From: an uncultured Chlorobiaceae bacterium
GTDB lineage: Bacteria; Bacteroidota; Chlorobiia; Chlorobiales; Chlorobiaceae
Length of the DNA: 64,000 bases
Direction: 5' to 3'
Assembly (NCBI GenBank): GCA_903994525.1
Contig: CAJEXW010000010.1
Span: 25,273-89,272 of the forward strand
Shown here: positions 26,207 through 35,102 of the stretch, piece by piece
Layout of the letters: every line of letters begins with the position of its first letter
Numbering within the stretch: the stretch's first letter is position 1
Program-made: the position numbers and the translations under genes
The notes under the pieces: model-generated
The model's database searches: none
What the model saw: the letters and a program-made list of their open reading frames with translations, nothing else
What the model was told of the DNA's origin: nothing

Positions 26207-26987
26207 TCTCGTTATCACGACCTACAATTCGCCTGAAGTGCTTGACCTGGTTCTTCGCAGTGCACTTGCCCAATCTGAGTTGCCTTGCGAAATCATTATT
26301 GCTGACGATGGTAGCACGAGTGGAACGAAAATGCTTGTGGACTCTTACCGCAGTGGTTCAACAATACCGGTGTTTCATGTGTGGCAGGAAGATTTGGGTT
26401 TTCGTGCTGCCGCATCACGGAACAGGGCGATTGCCAGGGCCAAAGGTAACTATGTGGTGATTGTTGATGGGGACATGTTGTTGCATAATGATTTTATTAA
26501 GGATCATAAGCAACTGGCGCTGAAAGGAAGTTTTATTCAGGGTTCGAGAGTGCTGTTATCTCAAGAGTACACCCATAGCAGGATTTGTGCAAAAAATATT
26601 TCTGTTTCGCCGTTTGAAAAGGGGTTTGAAAATCGTAAAAATGCTTTGCGCTTCCCACTTCTGTCACGGCTGTTGGCGTTGAAAACCCGTTCCCTTTCTG
26701 GCATAAGAAGCTGCAATATGTCTTTCTTCAGGAGCGACTGTCTTCATGTTAATGGCTTCAATGAGGATTTTATCGGCTGGGGTCGGGAGGATAGTGAGTT
26801 TGCTGTTCGGCTTATCAATAGCGGGATTTTACGGCGTAATGTCAGGTTCAGTGCTCTTGCCTGTCATCTCGGCCATCCTGATAATCCGAGGCAGTCGCTT
26901 CTCGAAAATGAGAGGATACTCGAACAGGCTATTACCGGAAAACTGACCTCATGCCCGAATGGCATTGACAAGTATCTGATAGAATAA
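26178..26987 (+). CDS. GT2 glycosyltransferase with Glyco_transf_7C-like C-terminus
   Basis: About 269 residues. CSLVITTYNSPEVLDLVLRSAL and IIIADDGSTSGT form the donor-binding start, LGFRAAASRNRAIARAKGNYVVIVDGDM holds the DxD, and GFNEDFIGWGREDSEFAVRL is the conserved galactosyltransferase-like (7C) block. The GWGREDxE sequence supplies a likely catalytic acid. The start at 26178 overlaps the previous stop by 29 bases; an upstream in-frame ATG at 26142 is possible. Gene order suggests it extends the LPS core or a short surface glycan. Confidence 0.88.
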   Translation: MKLTESIACSLVITTYNSPEVLDLVLRSALAQSELPCEIIIADDGSTSGTKMLVDSYRSGSTIPVFHVWQEDLGFRAAASRNRAIARAKGNYVVIVDGDMLLHNDFIKDHKQLALKGSFIQGSRVLLSQEYTHSRICAKNISVSPFEKGFENRKNALRFPLLSRLLALKTRSLSGIRSCNMSFFRSDCLHVNGFNEDFIGWGREDSEFAVRLINSGILRRNVRFSALACHLGHPDNPRQSLLENERILEQAITGKLTSCPNGIDKYLIE

Positions 26988-26992
26988 TAATT

Positions 26993-27859
26993 ATGAAAAT
27001 CAGCGCTTTTACTTTTATCAAAAATGGAATGATACTTGGTTTTCCATTCCGGGAATCAATTCGTTCCGTCCTGCCGATTGTCGACGAATTCGTCGTCAAC
27101 GTCGGCGACAGCGATGATGATACTCTCGAAAAAATCAGGGAGATTGACGATCCGAAGATACGGATTATTCAATCACACTGGAACGACAGGATGCGGGTTG
27201 GCGGCTATGTGTACGGACAGCAGAAAATGGTTGCGCAATTTAACTGTACCGGCGATTGGGCGTTCTATCTCGAAGGAGATGAAGTTGTTCATGAAAAAGA
27301 TCTGCAACACATTGTTGATGCCTGCCGGAAACAGCTCCCGGATGAACGTGTCGAAGCGCTGACGTTTGACTACTACCATTTTTATGGCAATGCCTACAGT
27401 TATCTCGATTCACCCGCCTGGTATCGTCGAGAGGCGAGGATTATCAGAAATTCGATACGCTCGTATGCGCCCGACGGGTTGTACTGGCACGTGCTCAACC
27501 ATAAGAGCAAGATTGCCCGCTATCCGAATGCTCTCCATACAGGAGCATCAATATACCATTATGGGTGGGTGCGAAGCGAAGAGGAGATGAACCGAAAATC
27601 GGAGCATGTGCAGCGGTATTGGAACAAGAGCCATCAGCGTATTGATTATGGAGAGATCGATCAGAAGATTATCCGTCATTTTACAGGCACTCATCCCGCC
27701 ATTATACAAGATTGGCTTCCGACAGAGGCTGGAGTGTTTCGTGCCAATCCTGATCACCTGCTCACTCGGCGGGAGAAAAAGCATCGTCTTATGATACACC
27801 TTGAACGTTGGTTTGGACTGGAGCTAAGCAAAAAACATTTTATTGCCATAAAGCCCTGA
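26993..27859 (+). CDS. GT2-like glycosyltransferase
   Basis: A 288-residue protein: KISAFTFIKNGMILGFPFRESIRSVLP with VDEFVVNVGDSDDDT as the first acidic motif, and WAFYLEGDEVVHEKD as the DxD-like metal site (the residues read EGDE). The middle has many aromatic residues (YYHFYGNAYSYLDSPAWYRRE), and a YHYGWVRSEEEM segment follows. It belongs to a GT2 subfamily that begins MKISAFTFIKNG, seen beside LPS genes. It starts six bases after the previous stop. The acceptor is unknown. Confidence 0.85.
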   Translation: MKISAFTFIKNGMILGFPFRESIRSVLPIVDEFVVNVGDSDDDTLEKIREIDDPKIRIIQSHWNDRMRVGGYVYGQQKMVAQFNCTGDWAFYLEGDEVVHEKDLQHIVDACRKQLPDERVEALTFDYYHFYGNAYSYLDSPAWYRREARIIRNSIRSYAPDGLYWHVLNHKSKIARYPNALHTGASIYHYGWVRSEEEMNRKSEHVQRYWNKSHQRIDYGEIDQKIIRHFTGTHPAIIQDWLPTEAGVFRANPDHLLTRREKKHRLMIHLERWFGLELSKKHFIAIKP

Positions 27860-27971
27860 GCAGAAACAAATCAGGATCTATCGACTCTACACTGTTGTAT
27901 ATTTGCACACACCCTTCAGCCGAAGCGCTTCTCCGTGTTAGAACCTCCGGTAAATCTTACACTCTGTATTG

Positions 27972-28925
27972 ATGAACTCTTCAATCATTTTACTGCCAAA
28001 CTGGATAGGAGATATGCTCCTTGCCCTCTCTGTTGTCATGCGACTGCCCGAAAGTCGTCGAGCACAGACGACGCTCCTGGTTCCCGTTCAGATGAGCGGT
28101 TTGGTCAGGATGTTGTGCGATTTACCTGTCATTGAGTATAGACGTAGTGATGCTGACAACCGCACACGAACGGTGAATGCCGTGCGTGGGCGGGGGTTCC
28201 ACACCATGTACTTGCTGCCTTTTTCGTTCTCTTCGGCATGGTTTGCAATGAAGACCGGAATTCCTGTCAGAAGAGGGTTATCTCGGGAAATGAGGCGTTT
28301 TCTGCTGACCGATCCTTTGCCAAGAGATGTTGTTAATGTCAATAATGAGAAGTTGCACCACATCACTCATGAATATGCCCAAATTCTTGATACGCCGTTT
28401 TCTCTCCCTGAAGAGTGGAATGGCATAACTGTTATTCCCGACAAGAATCATATCGGTTCGATTGTTTACTGTCCAGGTGCATCCTATGGTCCTGCAAAGA
28501 AATGGCCTCATTTTCCTGCACTGGCATTGCTACAGGATCGTTATAAGATTGTAGTACTCGGATCAAGCCAGGATAGCGAATCTGCGCAGGAGATCGTGCG
28601 CATGGCTCCCGAAAGGGTTACTGATTTGACAGGGAGGACCTCTTTGAATGAGGTGGCCGCGATCATGTCGAGCGCTCGCAGCGTTGTTTCGAACGACTCC
28701 GGACTGATGCATCTTGCTGGCTATATAGGCACTCCTGTCGTTGGCCTGTTCGGTTCAACAACTCCAGTATGGACACGCCCTCTCGGGAAAAAAAGCATTG
28801 GAATGTATGTTCCTGAGCCGTGTTCGCCATGTTTTGACAAGACCTGCAGATATAATCACTACCGCTGTCTTGGTAATACCACGCCGACGGCTGTGCTTGA
28901 GGCCCTCGAAAAGTTATGTGGATAG
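27972..28925 (+). CDS. GT9 heptosyltransferase (WaaF-like)
   Basis: About 317 residues and the best match here to LPS heptosyltransferase II. The start SSIILLPNWIGDMLLALSVV fits the WaaF opening (PxWIGDxV). The donor domain has VYCPGASYGPAKKWP, VVLGSSQDSESAQEI, LTGRTSLNEVAAIMSSAR and VSNDSGLMHLAGYIGTPVVGLFGSTTPVWTRP, all characteristic. A Cys cluster (PCSPCFDKTC...RC) follows near the C-terminus. ATG at 27972 is preferred over TTG three bases upstream. A 112-base gap precedes it, so it may have its own promoter. Confidence 0.92.
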   Translation: MNSSIILLPNWIGDMLLALSVVMRLPESRRAQTTLLVPVQMSGLVRMLCDLPVIEYRRSDADNRTRTVNAVRGRGFHTMYLLPFSFSSAWFAMKTGIPVRRGLSREMRRFLLTDPLPRDVVNVNNEKLHHITHEYAQILDTPFSLPEEWNGITVIPDKNHIGSIVYCPGASYGPAKKWPHFPALALLQDRYKIVVLGSSQDSESAQEIVRMAPERVTDLTGRTSLNEVAAIMSSARSVVSNDSGLMHLAGYIGTPVVGLFGSTTPVWTRPLGKKSIGMYVPEPCSPCFDKTCRYNHYRCLGNTTPTAVLEALEKLCG

Positions 28926-28986
28926 TTATAGCCCGTTTTTTACAAACTGTTTTCATTTTTGAAATAAATAAAAAAAGAAGTTTGGA

Positions 28987-29733
28987 ATGGACATAGATGT
29001 CGATGCTGTTTTTGTGCTCAGTGTGCGTTCATTTACAGAACGGATCCAGCATATTGAGAGACATTTTGCTGAACAAGGGGTCAATTTTGAATTTATTTTT
29101 GACTATGATCCACAAGAATTGACAGCCGATTGTGTCGATGAGTATTTTGGTGACAGTGATATGGGATCTGCCCACAAGTCGCTGGTGATGAAGCATATTC
29201 AAGCATGGCACCTTGGGCTTGAACGGGGTTGTGGCAAGATTCTTGTTTTTGAAGATGATGCGATTTTGGTAAATAATTTTGCTCATCAATTTCATGGCAT
29301 AAAAGCCGATCTGGCTAAGTTGGATGCCGGGTATCTTGTGTTTCTCGGTGGTAGCGATACAAAAGTACCTGATGACTTTTTTTTGCAGAAGGGTCCCTTG
29401 ATTCGTTTGCCAATAGCGACTGCCGAGGGGTATCTTTGCGATGCTGAATCAATGCGGAGGCGCATCAGTTGGCTGAAGGCGCATAAGGTGCGCTTGCCAG
29501 CGGATCATCTGATCAGGCACATCGACGAGGCGTGCGGTACGCTGCAGTATTGGCTGGACTCTCCGCTCGTGCAACAAGGAAGCGTTTTTGGGATGTTTGA
29601 TACCTACCTTGACGATCATCGCAAAAAACATAGCAGATATTACAATTATCTCCGCTATCGCTGGAACCAGTTTGGACGGCGGCATCTTAGGAAGTGGATT
29701 GTGAAATTGAGATATTCAATGCAGGCGAAGTAG
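28987..29733 (+). CDS. Glycosyltransferase family 25 protein
   Basis: A 248-residue GT25 (LPS galactosyltransferase-type) enzyme. AVFVLSVRSFTERIQHIERHF is the family opening, GSAHKSLVMKHIQAW the conserved middle, and KILVFEDDAILV the metal-binding EDD motif. TAEGYLCDAESMRRRI matches the later conserved block. The C-terminal 40 residues are strongly basic and aromatic, perhaps for membrane contact. It is the last gene of the plus-strand LPS series. Sugar specificity cannot be read from the sequence. Confidence 0.9.
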   Translation: MDIDVDAVFVLSVRSFTERIQHIERHFAEQGVNFEFIFDYDPQELTADCVDEYFGDSDMGSAHKSLVMKHIQAWHLGLERGCGKILVFEDDAILVNNFAHQFHGIKADLAKLDAGYLVFLGGSDTKVPDDFFLQKGPLIRLPIATAEGYLCDAESMRRRISWLKAHKVRLPADHLIRHIDEACGTLQYWLDSPLVQQGSVFGMFDTYLDDHRKKHSRYYNYLRYRWNQFGRRHLRKWIVKLRYSMQAK

Positions 29734-29843
29734 AATGGCAATGCAGAGAACCAGCATTTGCGGGATTGATTCTGTCGTCTTGAACACAAGATTACCGGTC
29801 AAATTTCATGACCAACCGATCGTATCACTCTATATTGCCGTAT

Positions 29844-29867
29844 GAAATAATATTTTTGGATTATTTC
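29844..29867 (+). terminator. AT-rich hairpin after the GT25 gene
   Basis: GAAATAAT (29844-29851) and ATTATTTC (29860-29867) form a perfect eight-base stem with an eight-base loop and are followed by TTTTG. It separates the convergent GT25 and GINT1-like genes and overlaps the last codons of the latter. The stem has little GC, so strength is doubtful. Confidence 0.4.
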
Positions 29868-30826
29868 TTTTGTATTGAGAAGCCGTCGACCAGGGCGATC
29901 CACTCGTTTCTGCCTGTTTGATGAGGGTCAACTGTATGCATACCATCGTTATTCCATCCATCATGGCCTGGTTGCACAACAGGCTGTTTTGATGCCAGCT
30001 CTTCGCAATAGCCGGTTTCTGTTAACTCTGTTATCCTGAATGCCCAGACTTTCGTGCCGTAGTTTGGTACCTCATCTTGTGCATACCGGTAGATCGTTCC
30101 ATTGTCAACAATGACTCTCCCGCCGGGGCGCGCATAATGGGGGCTGTTGCGCACCACGGGACTTTTTGGGTGCTCTTTCCAGGGCCCGGTCAAGGTTTTT
30201 GTTGTGAAGAGGTGAAGGTTTTTTGACTTGCTGGCGTAACTGAAAAGGTACCAGCGGTTCTTGTAGTAAAGAATGGACGGATCGATTGTTGCCGCATAGC
30301 CTCCTTGGCCGGTGACCAGTGTTGCACAATGTTGCCACTCATCAGGAAAATGTGTTGCCCGATAGAGTTGAACTCCACCTGAGTTCATACATTCAGGAAT
30401 CATGTAATACTCTCCTTCTGCCCTGAAGAGATAAGGGTAAGAGAGGTGAAAACGCTCTTTCAGAATAACCTGGCGATAGTGCCATTGCAATCCGTTATCG
30501 CTGAAGGCCCAGGCAATTTCACCAATATTTCTTTTGTCGTTCAATACCTCAAAAAAGAGATGGTACCCGTCCTCGTTCTGTATCATAAAGGGATCTGCGA
30601 CAAAACGGGCTGAAATATCAGTAACATCTTTTGCCGTCAGCACAGGATTTGTAACCCCTTTTGGGGGAAACAGTTCAAGGGGTGATGCCCCTTCATAGAT
30701 GCCGATTGCCCAGGTCTCCTTGCTTCGCCGCACAGCTTTTTTTTTGCAATGCTTTTTGTAACGGACAAGGAAAAGCATGAGGGCTGCAATGGCTGAAAAG
30801 CCGAAAAGCAATGAAGTTACGGTCAT
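29861..30826 (-). CDS. Beta-propeller protein like the GINT1 N-terminal domain
   Basis: A 321-residue protein with an N-terminal membrane helix (residues 4-21), a basic stretch (KKHCKKKAVRRSK) and then a five-bladed-propeller-like body. The repeated blade phrases are FVADPFMIQNEDGYHLFFEV, SYPYLFRAEGEYYMIPE, IDPSILYYKNRWYLFSY and ARPGGRVIVDNGTIYRYAQD. These resemble GH43-type propellers and the N-terminal domain of plant glucosamine inositolphosphorylceramide transferase. Hydrolase activity is not assured, though acidic residues in ADP and IDP are placed like GH43 acids. Its start overlaps the upstream GT9 stop by four bases, so it works with a GT9-GT4 unit. A role in surface glycan processing or assembly is inferred. 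Confidence 0.72.
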   Translation of the reverse strand: MTVTSLLFGFSAIAALMLFLVRYKKHCKKKAVRRSKETWAIGIYEGASPLELFPPKGVTNPVLTAKDVTDISARFVADPFMIQNEDGYHLFFEVLNDKRNIGEIAWAFSDNGLQWHYRQVILKERFHLSYPYLFRAEGEYYMIPECMNSGGVQLYRATHFPDEWQHCATLVTGQGGYAATIDPSILYYKNRWYLFSYASKSKNLHLFTTKTLTGPWKEHPKSPVVRNSPHYARPGGRVIVDNGTIYRYAQDEVPNYGTKVWAFRITELTETGYCEELASKQPVVQPGHDGWNNDGMHTVDPHQTGRNEWIALVDGFSIQKK

Positions 30827-31896
30827 GATACAGTCGGTTCATTGGCTTGTGAGGCGAGTGTCTGGAGCATCTGTTCCAGCGCAACAGATACTTCAGCAGG
30901 TTCAATATCAATCACATTGGGTGTTTGCGATACAATTACTCTCTGCAATGTGCTCAATGGTCCGAACTGTGTGCGATCAGCGAGATATTTCCTGTAGAGC
31001 GCGATCAGTGGTGTGTCGGAACAGGCAGCAATATGCACCAGCGAGGTATCAGGGGTGATCAGAAGTTTGAGCTTTTTGACAATTTCGCCTACCTCATAGA
31101 GGTTGCGTGTTGAGGGAGATGGAATGACGTTACTATTGGGTTGTTCGAGCTGTTTTTTTTCTTCAATATCATGTGGAGAAGAGAAAATGATAAACTCCTG
31201 GTCAGGAAATGTCTGTATCAGTTCCGACCATTGTTGGAGCGTCCGGTGTCCGCCAGCGTGGCCAGTGCTGATGTTGATGCCAATATTTTTGCCCTGAGTC
31301 AGGGTTTTCAGGAATGATGCCGTTTCCGCAGAAAGAGGCATTTCCGGCACATAAGGTTTGTGCGGATGCATTGCTCTTTGGGTTCCGAGAAGATCAAGCA
31401 GAGCAAGATTTTTTAATGACTCATGGGTATCAGGTTCCATAGTGATGAGCTGGTCGAAAAGCCCTTCATGATGTGGGTTGAAATGCCCCACCTTGTGGTT
31501 CGCCCGGATAAGCACGGACTGAATGAGAAAATGAGTAGACGGGTGATCCTTGGGGTTAAACAGCAGATCAAATTTTTTGAACAAAATACCCTTGACATAG
31601 CGATACATGTTTCTCTTCGCATGATAAACTGCTGTGACATTTGGGTCAGCGCTAAAAAAATTGAAAATAATCTGGCTGAATGCGACGACGTATATGGAGA
31701 GATTCGGATACTCCTTACGAAGGCTCCCGATAAGTGGAGTCAGCAGAATACAGTCGCCATAACACTCCCGTGCGAGAATGACAATGTTTTGTGGACTCCG
31801 TTGAAGGGGTTGCCCTGTTTTTCGATGTCTGGCTACAAACTGCAGAGTGCTGGCAAAGCGTCTGCGGAAGAGACTGTGATCTTTTTTTGCTTTCAT
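30823..31896 (-). CDS. GT9-family glycosyltransferase
   Basis: About 357 residues. IVILARECYGDCILLTPLIGSLRKEYP is the GT9 opening, and the donor domain carries NIGINISTGHAGGHRTLQQW, FIIFSSPHDIEEKKQL and LITPDTSLVHIAACSDTPLIALY. DTSLVHIA is the family's donor-site core. An ATG at 31896 is the chosen start; a TTG at 31920 would overlap the stop of the upstream GT4 gene and is the main alternative. The 3' end overlaps the propeller gene by four bases. Together with the GT4 gene this forms a three-gene minus-strand unit facing the main LPS series. Confidence 0.87.
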   Translation of the reverse strand: MKAKKDHSLFRRRFASTLQFVARHRKTGQPLQRSPQNIVILARECYGDCILLTPLIGSLRKEYPNLSIYVVAFSQIIFNFFSADPNVTAVYHAKRNMYRYVKGILFKKFDLLFNPKDHPSTHFLIQSVLIRANHKVGHFNPHHEGLFDQLITMEPDTHESLKNLALLDLLGTQRAMHPHKPYVPEMPLSAETASFLKTLTQGKNIGINISTGHAGGHRTLQQWSELIQTFPDQEFIIFSSPHDIEEKKQLEQPNSNVIPSPSTRNLYEVGEIVKKLKLLITPDTSLVHIAACSDTPLIALYRKYLADRTQFGPLSTLQRVIVSQTPNVIDIEPAEVSVALEQMLQTLASQANEPTVS

Positions 31897-31916
31897 GCCT
31901 GCGGTATTGAGTATTG

Positions 31917-32999
31917 TCAATGGTTGATAAGCTCTTCTGCTAATTGTACATATTGACTGACAACGTGTTGAAGTGAAAATTTTTCTTCCACTATTTTTCT
32001 TGCAGTTTTTCCTGTCTTTCTGTAATCAGAGCACAATAACTGGACAACACCTTCCGCAAGTTCTTTACTGTCATCCGGTTTTACTATTATCCCGGAAATA
32101 TTGTTGACTATCACATCAACCAAACCGGAACCTGATGTCGCTACAACGGGGCGGCTTGATGCCATTGATTCCAGAGCGCTCATCGACATCCCCTCTGCGG
32201 GTGACGGCATCACGGTTATGTCTACTTCGGCAAGTATTTCAGGAATATCTTTTCGGAAGCCTGTAAACAATACCTTCTCGGAAATATTGAGCGAAGAGGT
32301 CAGTTCTTGGAGTTGAGTCTCAATACCTCCTGTACCCACAATAAGAAATTTTACTGATTTGCTCTTTTCAAGAATGTGCGGAATTGCTTTGATAAAGCAC
32401 TCAAGCCCTTTGTTTTTGTCCAATCGACTGATGACCGCCACGACGAAGGGGCTCGGATGAAGAGTGCTGTCGGCCTCTTTATTCTCTTTATCAGGGTAAA
32501 GTCGCAAGTCAATCCCGTCGTATACGACACCTATTTTGTTATCGGAAAGAGAAAAATCCTCAATAAGTTCACGTTTGATTTTATCAGAAACAGCAATAAC
32601 TCCATCGATAAGATGAGAATAGAGTATTCGATTGATCTGTTTTTTCATCCCTTTTTTTCGGTAAGGGACATTTCGTGTTAATATTACCTTTTTTCCTGTC
32701 ACTTTTCCAGCCAGAGAGGCAAGCCAATAAAATTTGGGGGAGCATATTTCAATGAGTTCTATCTGCTCTTTGGCGATAAGCTGTATCAGCCTGGGGATAA
32801 TAAGAAAGTTGAGATCAGCTTTTGGTTCGATCGTGTAGGTCGTAATGCCCTCTTCAGGCAATCTTTGTGAAAGTCCACTGAAAGGTAAACAACACACGAC
32901 TACAGTATGGCCACGTTTTTTGAGCTCCTTACTGAATAAAAATACTCTGTTTGCCCCTCCTGACCAATTGGGAGTTGCATCAAATATCATGATCTTCAT
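31917..32999 (-). CDS. GT4-family glycosyltransferase
   Basis: A 360-residue GT-B enzyme. The acceptor domain begins KIMIFDATPNWSGGANRVF, the linker is VVYDGIDLRLYPD, and the donor domain has VAVISRLDKNKGLECFIKAI, FLIVGTGGIETQLQEL and the EGMSMSALESMASSRPVVAT glutamate-containing loop typical of GT4. A GAGG-type ribosome binding site lies just before the ATG. It is the first gene of the minus-strand trio and so probably defines its promoter. Donor and acceptor sugars are unknown. Confidence 0.9.
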   Translation of the reverse strand: MKIMIFDATPNWSGGANRVFLFSKELKKRGHTVVVCCLPFSGLSQRLPEEGITTYTIEPKADLNFLIIPRLIQLIAKEQIELIEICSPKFYWLASLAGKVTGKKVILTRNVPYRKKGMKKQINRILYSHLIDGVIAVSDKIKRELIEDFSLSDNKIGVVYDGIDLRLYPDKENKEADSTLHPSPFVVAVISRLDKNKGLECFIKAIPHILEKSKSVKFLIVGTGGIETQLQELTSSLNISEKVLFTGFRKDIPEILAEVDITVMPSPAEGMSMSALESMASSRPVVATSGSGLVDVIVNNISGIIVKPDDSKELAEGVVQLLCSDYRKTGKTARKIVEEKFSLQHVVSQYVQLAEELINH

Positions 33000-33018
33000 C
33001 CCTCAGACCTCGTGAAAT

Positions 33019-33024
33019 ATTATA
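33019..33024 (-). promoter_or_regulatory. Possible -10 box of the GT4 unit
   Basis: Read on the minus strand, a perfect TATAAT lies 20-25 bases before the GT4 start codon, a close but workable distance. No convincing -35 hexamer is spaced 16-18 bases further up, so confidence is limited. Confidence 0.35.
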
Positions 33025-33184
33025 AAAATTGACGTTGGCCAAGTATGCGGAATTGTACAGTATTTTGCTCCTGCTTTGCACTATCCTGTCACCGATGTGT
33101 TCAATATGGCCTTATGTTTTTGCATCTTTGGAAGATAAATCAAAAATTCACAGATCAGATTGTATATTTCAGGACAGATTACTC

Positions 33185-34132
33185 ATGAACACATCTTCTG
33201 TTTCAGATCCTTACGCTGCAAAGCGCCCCTCCTTTTTTGCGAACACATCGTTTTTGATCACCATTATGGTGCTCTATCCTCTCACCGGTGCATTGCTTCT
33301 GACGCTTGTTCATGGAGGTACGCCAGTAAGTGGGTCACTGTTGCGTCCAGATAAAAGCATGCTTCCCATTATCCGTGTGGTTCAGTCTGCAGGAGAATTT
33401 CTTATACTCGCAGTCCCAGTTCTTTTTTTTGCAGCCCGGCATACCGGTGGTAAAAATCCTTTTTCTCAAGAGAGTCTTGCTTTTTTGGGAATAGGAAAAA
33501 AAGTTGATTTCCGCGAAATAGTATTTGGTCTTTGTGGAATTCTTCTTCTTCAGCCTTTGCTTTTGACTCTTACAGCAGTACAGGATCTTTACCTCTGGCC
33601 CTCGTTAGGCGATGCTGGCGCTGAGGTTATCCGTCAGCGTGATATGATGGAGTCGTTTATCAGGCATCTTGCGTTGGTGCGAAACTTCCCGGAATTTGTG
33701 CTGGTTGCGTTTGTTCTTGCCTTAACTCCGGCTGTTTGTGAAGAGTTGTTTTTCAGAGGTTACATCCAACAGAATTATACTCGCTCGATATCGTCGGGAG
33801 GAGCTGTGCTTTTGACGGGATTTGTTTTTGCTTTTTTTCATCTGAGCGCAGCAAATCTTCTTCCTCTTACATTGCTTGGGTGGTATATTGGCTATATTTA
33901 CAACAGGACAGGTAATTTGGCGGGACCGTTTTCCCTCCATTTTATCAATAATCTGGCGGCATTGCTTCTTCTTTTGTTCACAGAAGCTGGGGATGCTGCG
34001 ATGGGCATACGGTTTGAATCGATGGTCACTCTCCCTTGGTGGTGGTTGATTGTTTTGGGGAGTTTCTTTCTGTTCGTTAAGGTTATCTTGCGGTTTCGAG
34101 GGACATTGCCATCGACGGGTAAGCTGTTGTGA
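33185..34132 (+). CDS. CPBP-family intramembrane metalloprotease
   Basis: A 315-residue membrane protein of the CPBP (CAAX protease and bacteriocin-processing, Abi) family. The first glutamate motif is CEELFFRG (Glu186, Glu187, Arg191), the second is FFHLSAANLLPL (His219), and the third is HFINNLAAL. Seven or so hydrophobic helices are visible, the first near 23-42. The roles of bacterial members range from peptide processing to bacteriocin immunity and are mostly unknown. The start at 33185 is where homology begins; the frame is open 52 codons up. It lies 36 bases before cdsA in the same direction, so they may be cotranscribed. Confidence 0.86.
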   Translation: MNTSSVSDPYAAKRPSFFANTSFLITIMVLYPLTGALLLTLVHGGTPVSGSLLRPDKSMLPIIRVVQSAGEFLILAVPVLFFAARHTGGKNPFSQESLAFLGIGKKVDFREIVFGLCGILLLQPLLLTLTAVQDLYLWPSLGDAGAEVIRQRDMMESFIRHLALVRNFPEFVLVAFVLALTPAVCEELFFRGYIQQNYTRSISSGGAVLLTGFVFAFFHLSAANLLPLTLLGWYIGYIYNRTGNLAGPFSLHFINNLAALLLLLFTEAGDAAMGIRFESMVTLPWWWLIVLGSFFLFVKVILRFRGTLPSTGKLL

Positions 34133-34168
34133 AAGGTATCAAGATAGTGAGTCGTTAAAATGTGAGGT

Positions 34169-34990
34169 ATGGGCAAGCTCCTTAGTTATAATTTATTGCA
34201 GCGGGTTATAGTGGCGTTGCTCGGAATTCCGCTGCTCTTGTGGCTGATTGGAACCGGTGGAGCTCTTTTTTTCGCTTTTTTTTTGGTGTTAGCTCTTTTA
34301 GCCGTGTTCGAGTTTCATCGTCTTGCGCTACAGAAGGCATATCCACCTCCGCTTTGGCTGGTATTGCTGATGACACTTCTGTTACAGATCAATTTTTATC
34401 ACAAATATGCTGAAGTTTGGGAGCTGTTGCTTCTCTTTGTGCTTGTCCTGATGGTACTTGAGCTTTTTCTGAAAGATGGTTCGCCATTGCTGAATCTTGG
34501 GGCGGTGTTTCCTGGTTTGCTTTACGTCAATCTCTCATTTGGTTCTCTGATTCGGTTGCGTCTTGAAAACCCTGGCGCGAAAGGGGAGCTTATGCTGCTT
34601 CTTATGTTTTTTTGTGTTTGGGCTGCTGATATTTTTGCCTATTTCGGCGGGAGTACACTCGGCGGCAAGTTTATTAACCGCAAGCTCGTTGAAAGACTGA
34701 GCCCAAACAAGACCTGGGAGGGTTTTTTGTCCGGGTTGGCTGGCAGTATTACTGCTGCGATTATCTACGAGAGTTTTGTGCCACAAGTGCCATTTACGAC
34801 AGCTCTCTTGACTGGAGTCCTTATTGGTATGGCAAGTCCTGCCGGTGATCTGGTTGAGTCGATGTTCAAGAGAGATGCGGGAGTCAAAGATTCTTCCGGC
34901 TTGATCCCTGGACATGGAGGAGTGCTTGATCGGTTTGATACTATCATGTTTGTGTCGCCATTTATATACTTTATTACGTTTTATCTTTAA
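34169..34990 (+). CDS. cdsA: Phosphatidate cytidylyltransferase CdsA
   Basis: Makes CDP-diacylglycerol from phosphatidic acid and CTP, the branch point of phospholipid synthesis. The family signature is complete near the C-terminus: SMFKRDAGVKDSSG and PGHGGVLDRFD, with the catalytic Asp residues. The first 200 residues are hydrophobic helices (RVIVALLGIPLLLWLI onward), and WAADIFAYFGGSTLGG is the conserved middle block. At 273 residues it is of normal length. It sits between the CPBP protease and an EIIA-like gene. Confidence 0.95.
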   Translation: MGKLLSYNLLQRVIVALLGIPLLLWLIGTGGALFFAFFLVLALLAVFEFHRLALQKAYPPPLWLVLLMTLLLQINFYHKYAEVWELLLLFVLVLMVLELFLKDGSPLLNLGAVFPGLLYVNLSFGSLIRLRLENPGAKGELMLLLMFFCVWAADIFAYFGGSTLGGKFINRKLVERLSPNKTWEGFLSGLAGSITAAIIYESFVPQVPFTTALLTGVLIGMASPAGDLVESMFKRDAGVKDSSGLIPGHGGVLDRFDTIMFVSPFIYFITFYL

Positions 34991-35031
34991 GCAGCCACCT
35001 TGTACGGCATGTAACCCAAATGTTTTTTATA

Positions 35032-35058
35032 TTGATCAAGAATGTTATTTACTATAAT
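35032..35058 (+). promoter_or_regulatory. Probable promoter of the EIIA-like gene
   Basis: A perfect TATAAT (35053-35058) stands 44 bases before the start codon in a 112-base gap after cdsA. TTGATC (35032-35037) lies 15 bases upstream, a slightly short spacer. This would make the EIIA-hisS segment a new transcription unit. Confidence 0.45.
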
Positions 35059-35102
35059 GGCCTGTATATCGTCAGGAGAATTAACCGCACAAGGTTGTTG
35101 TA

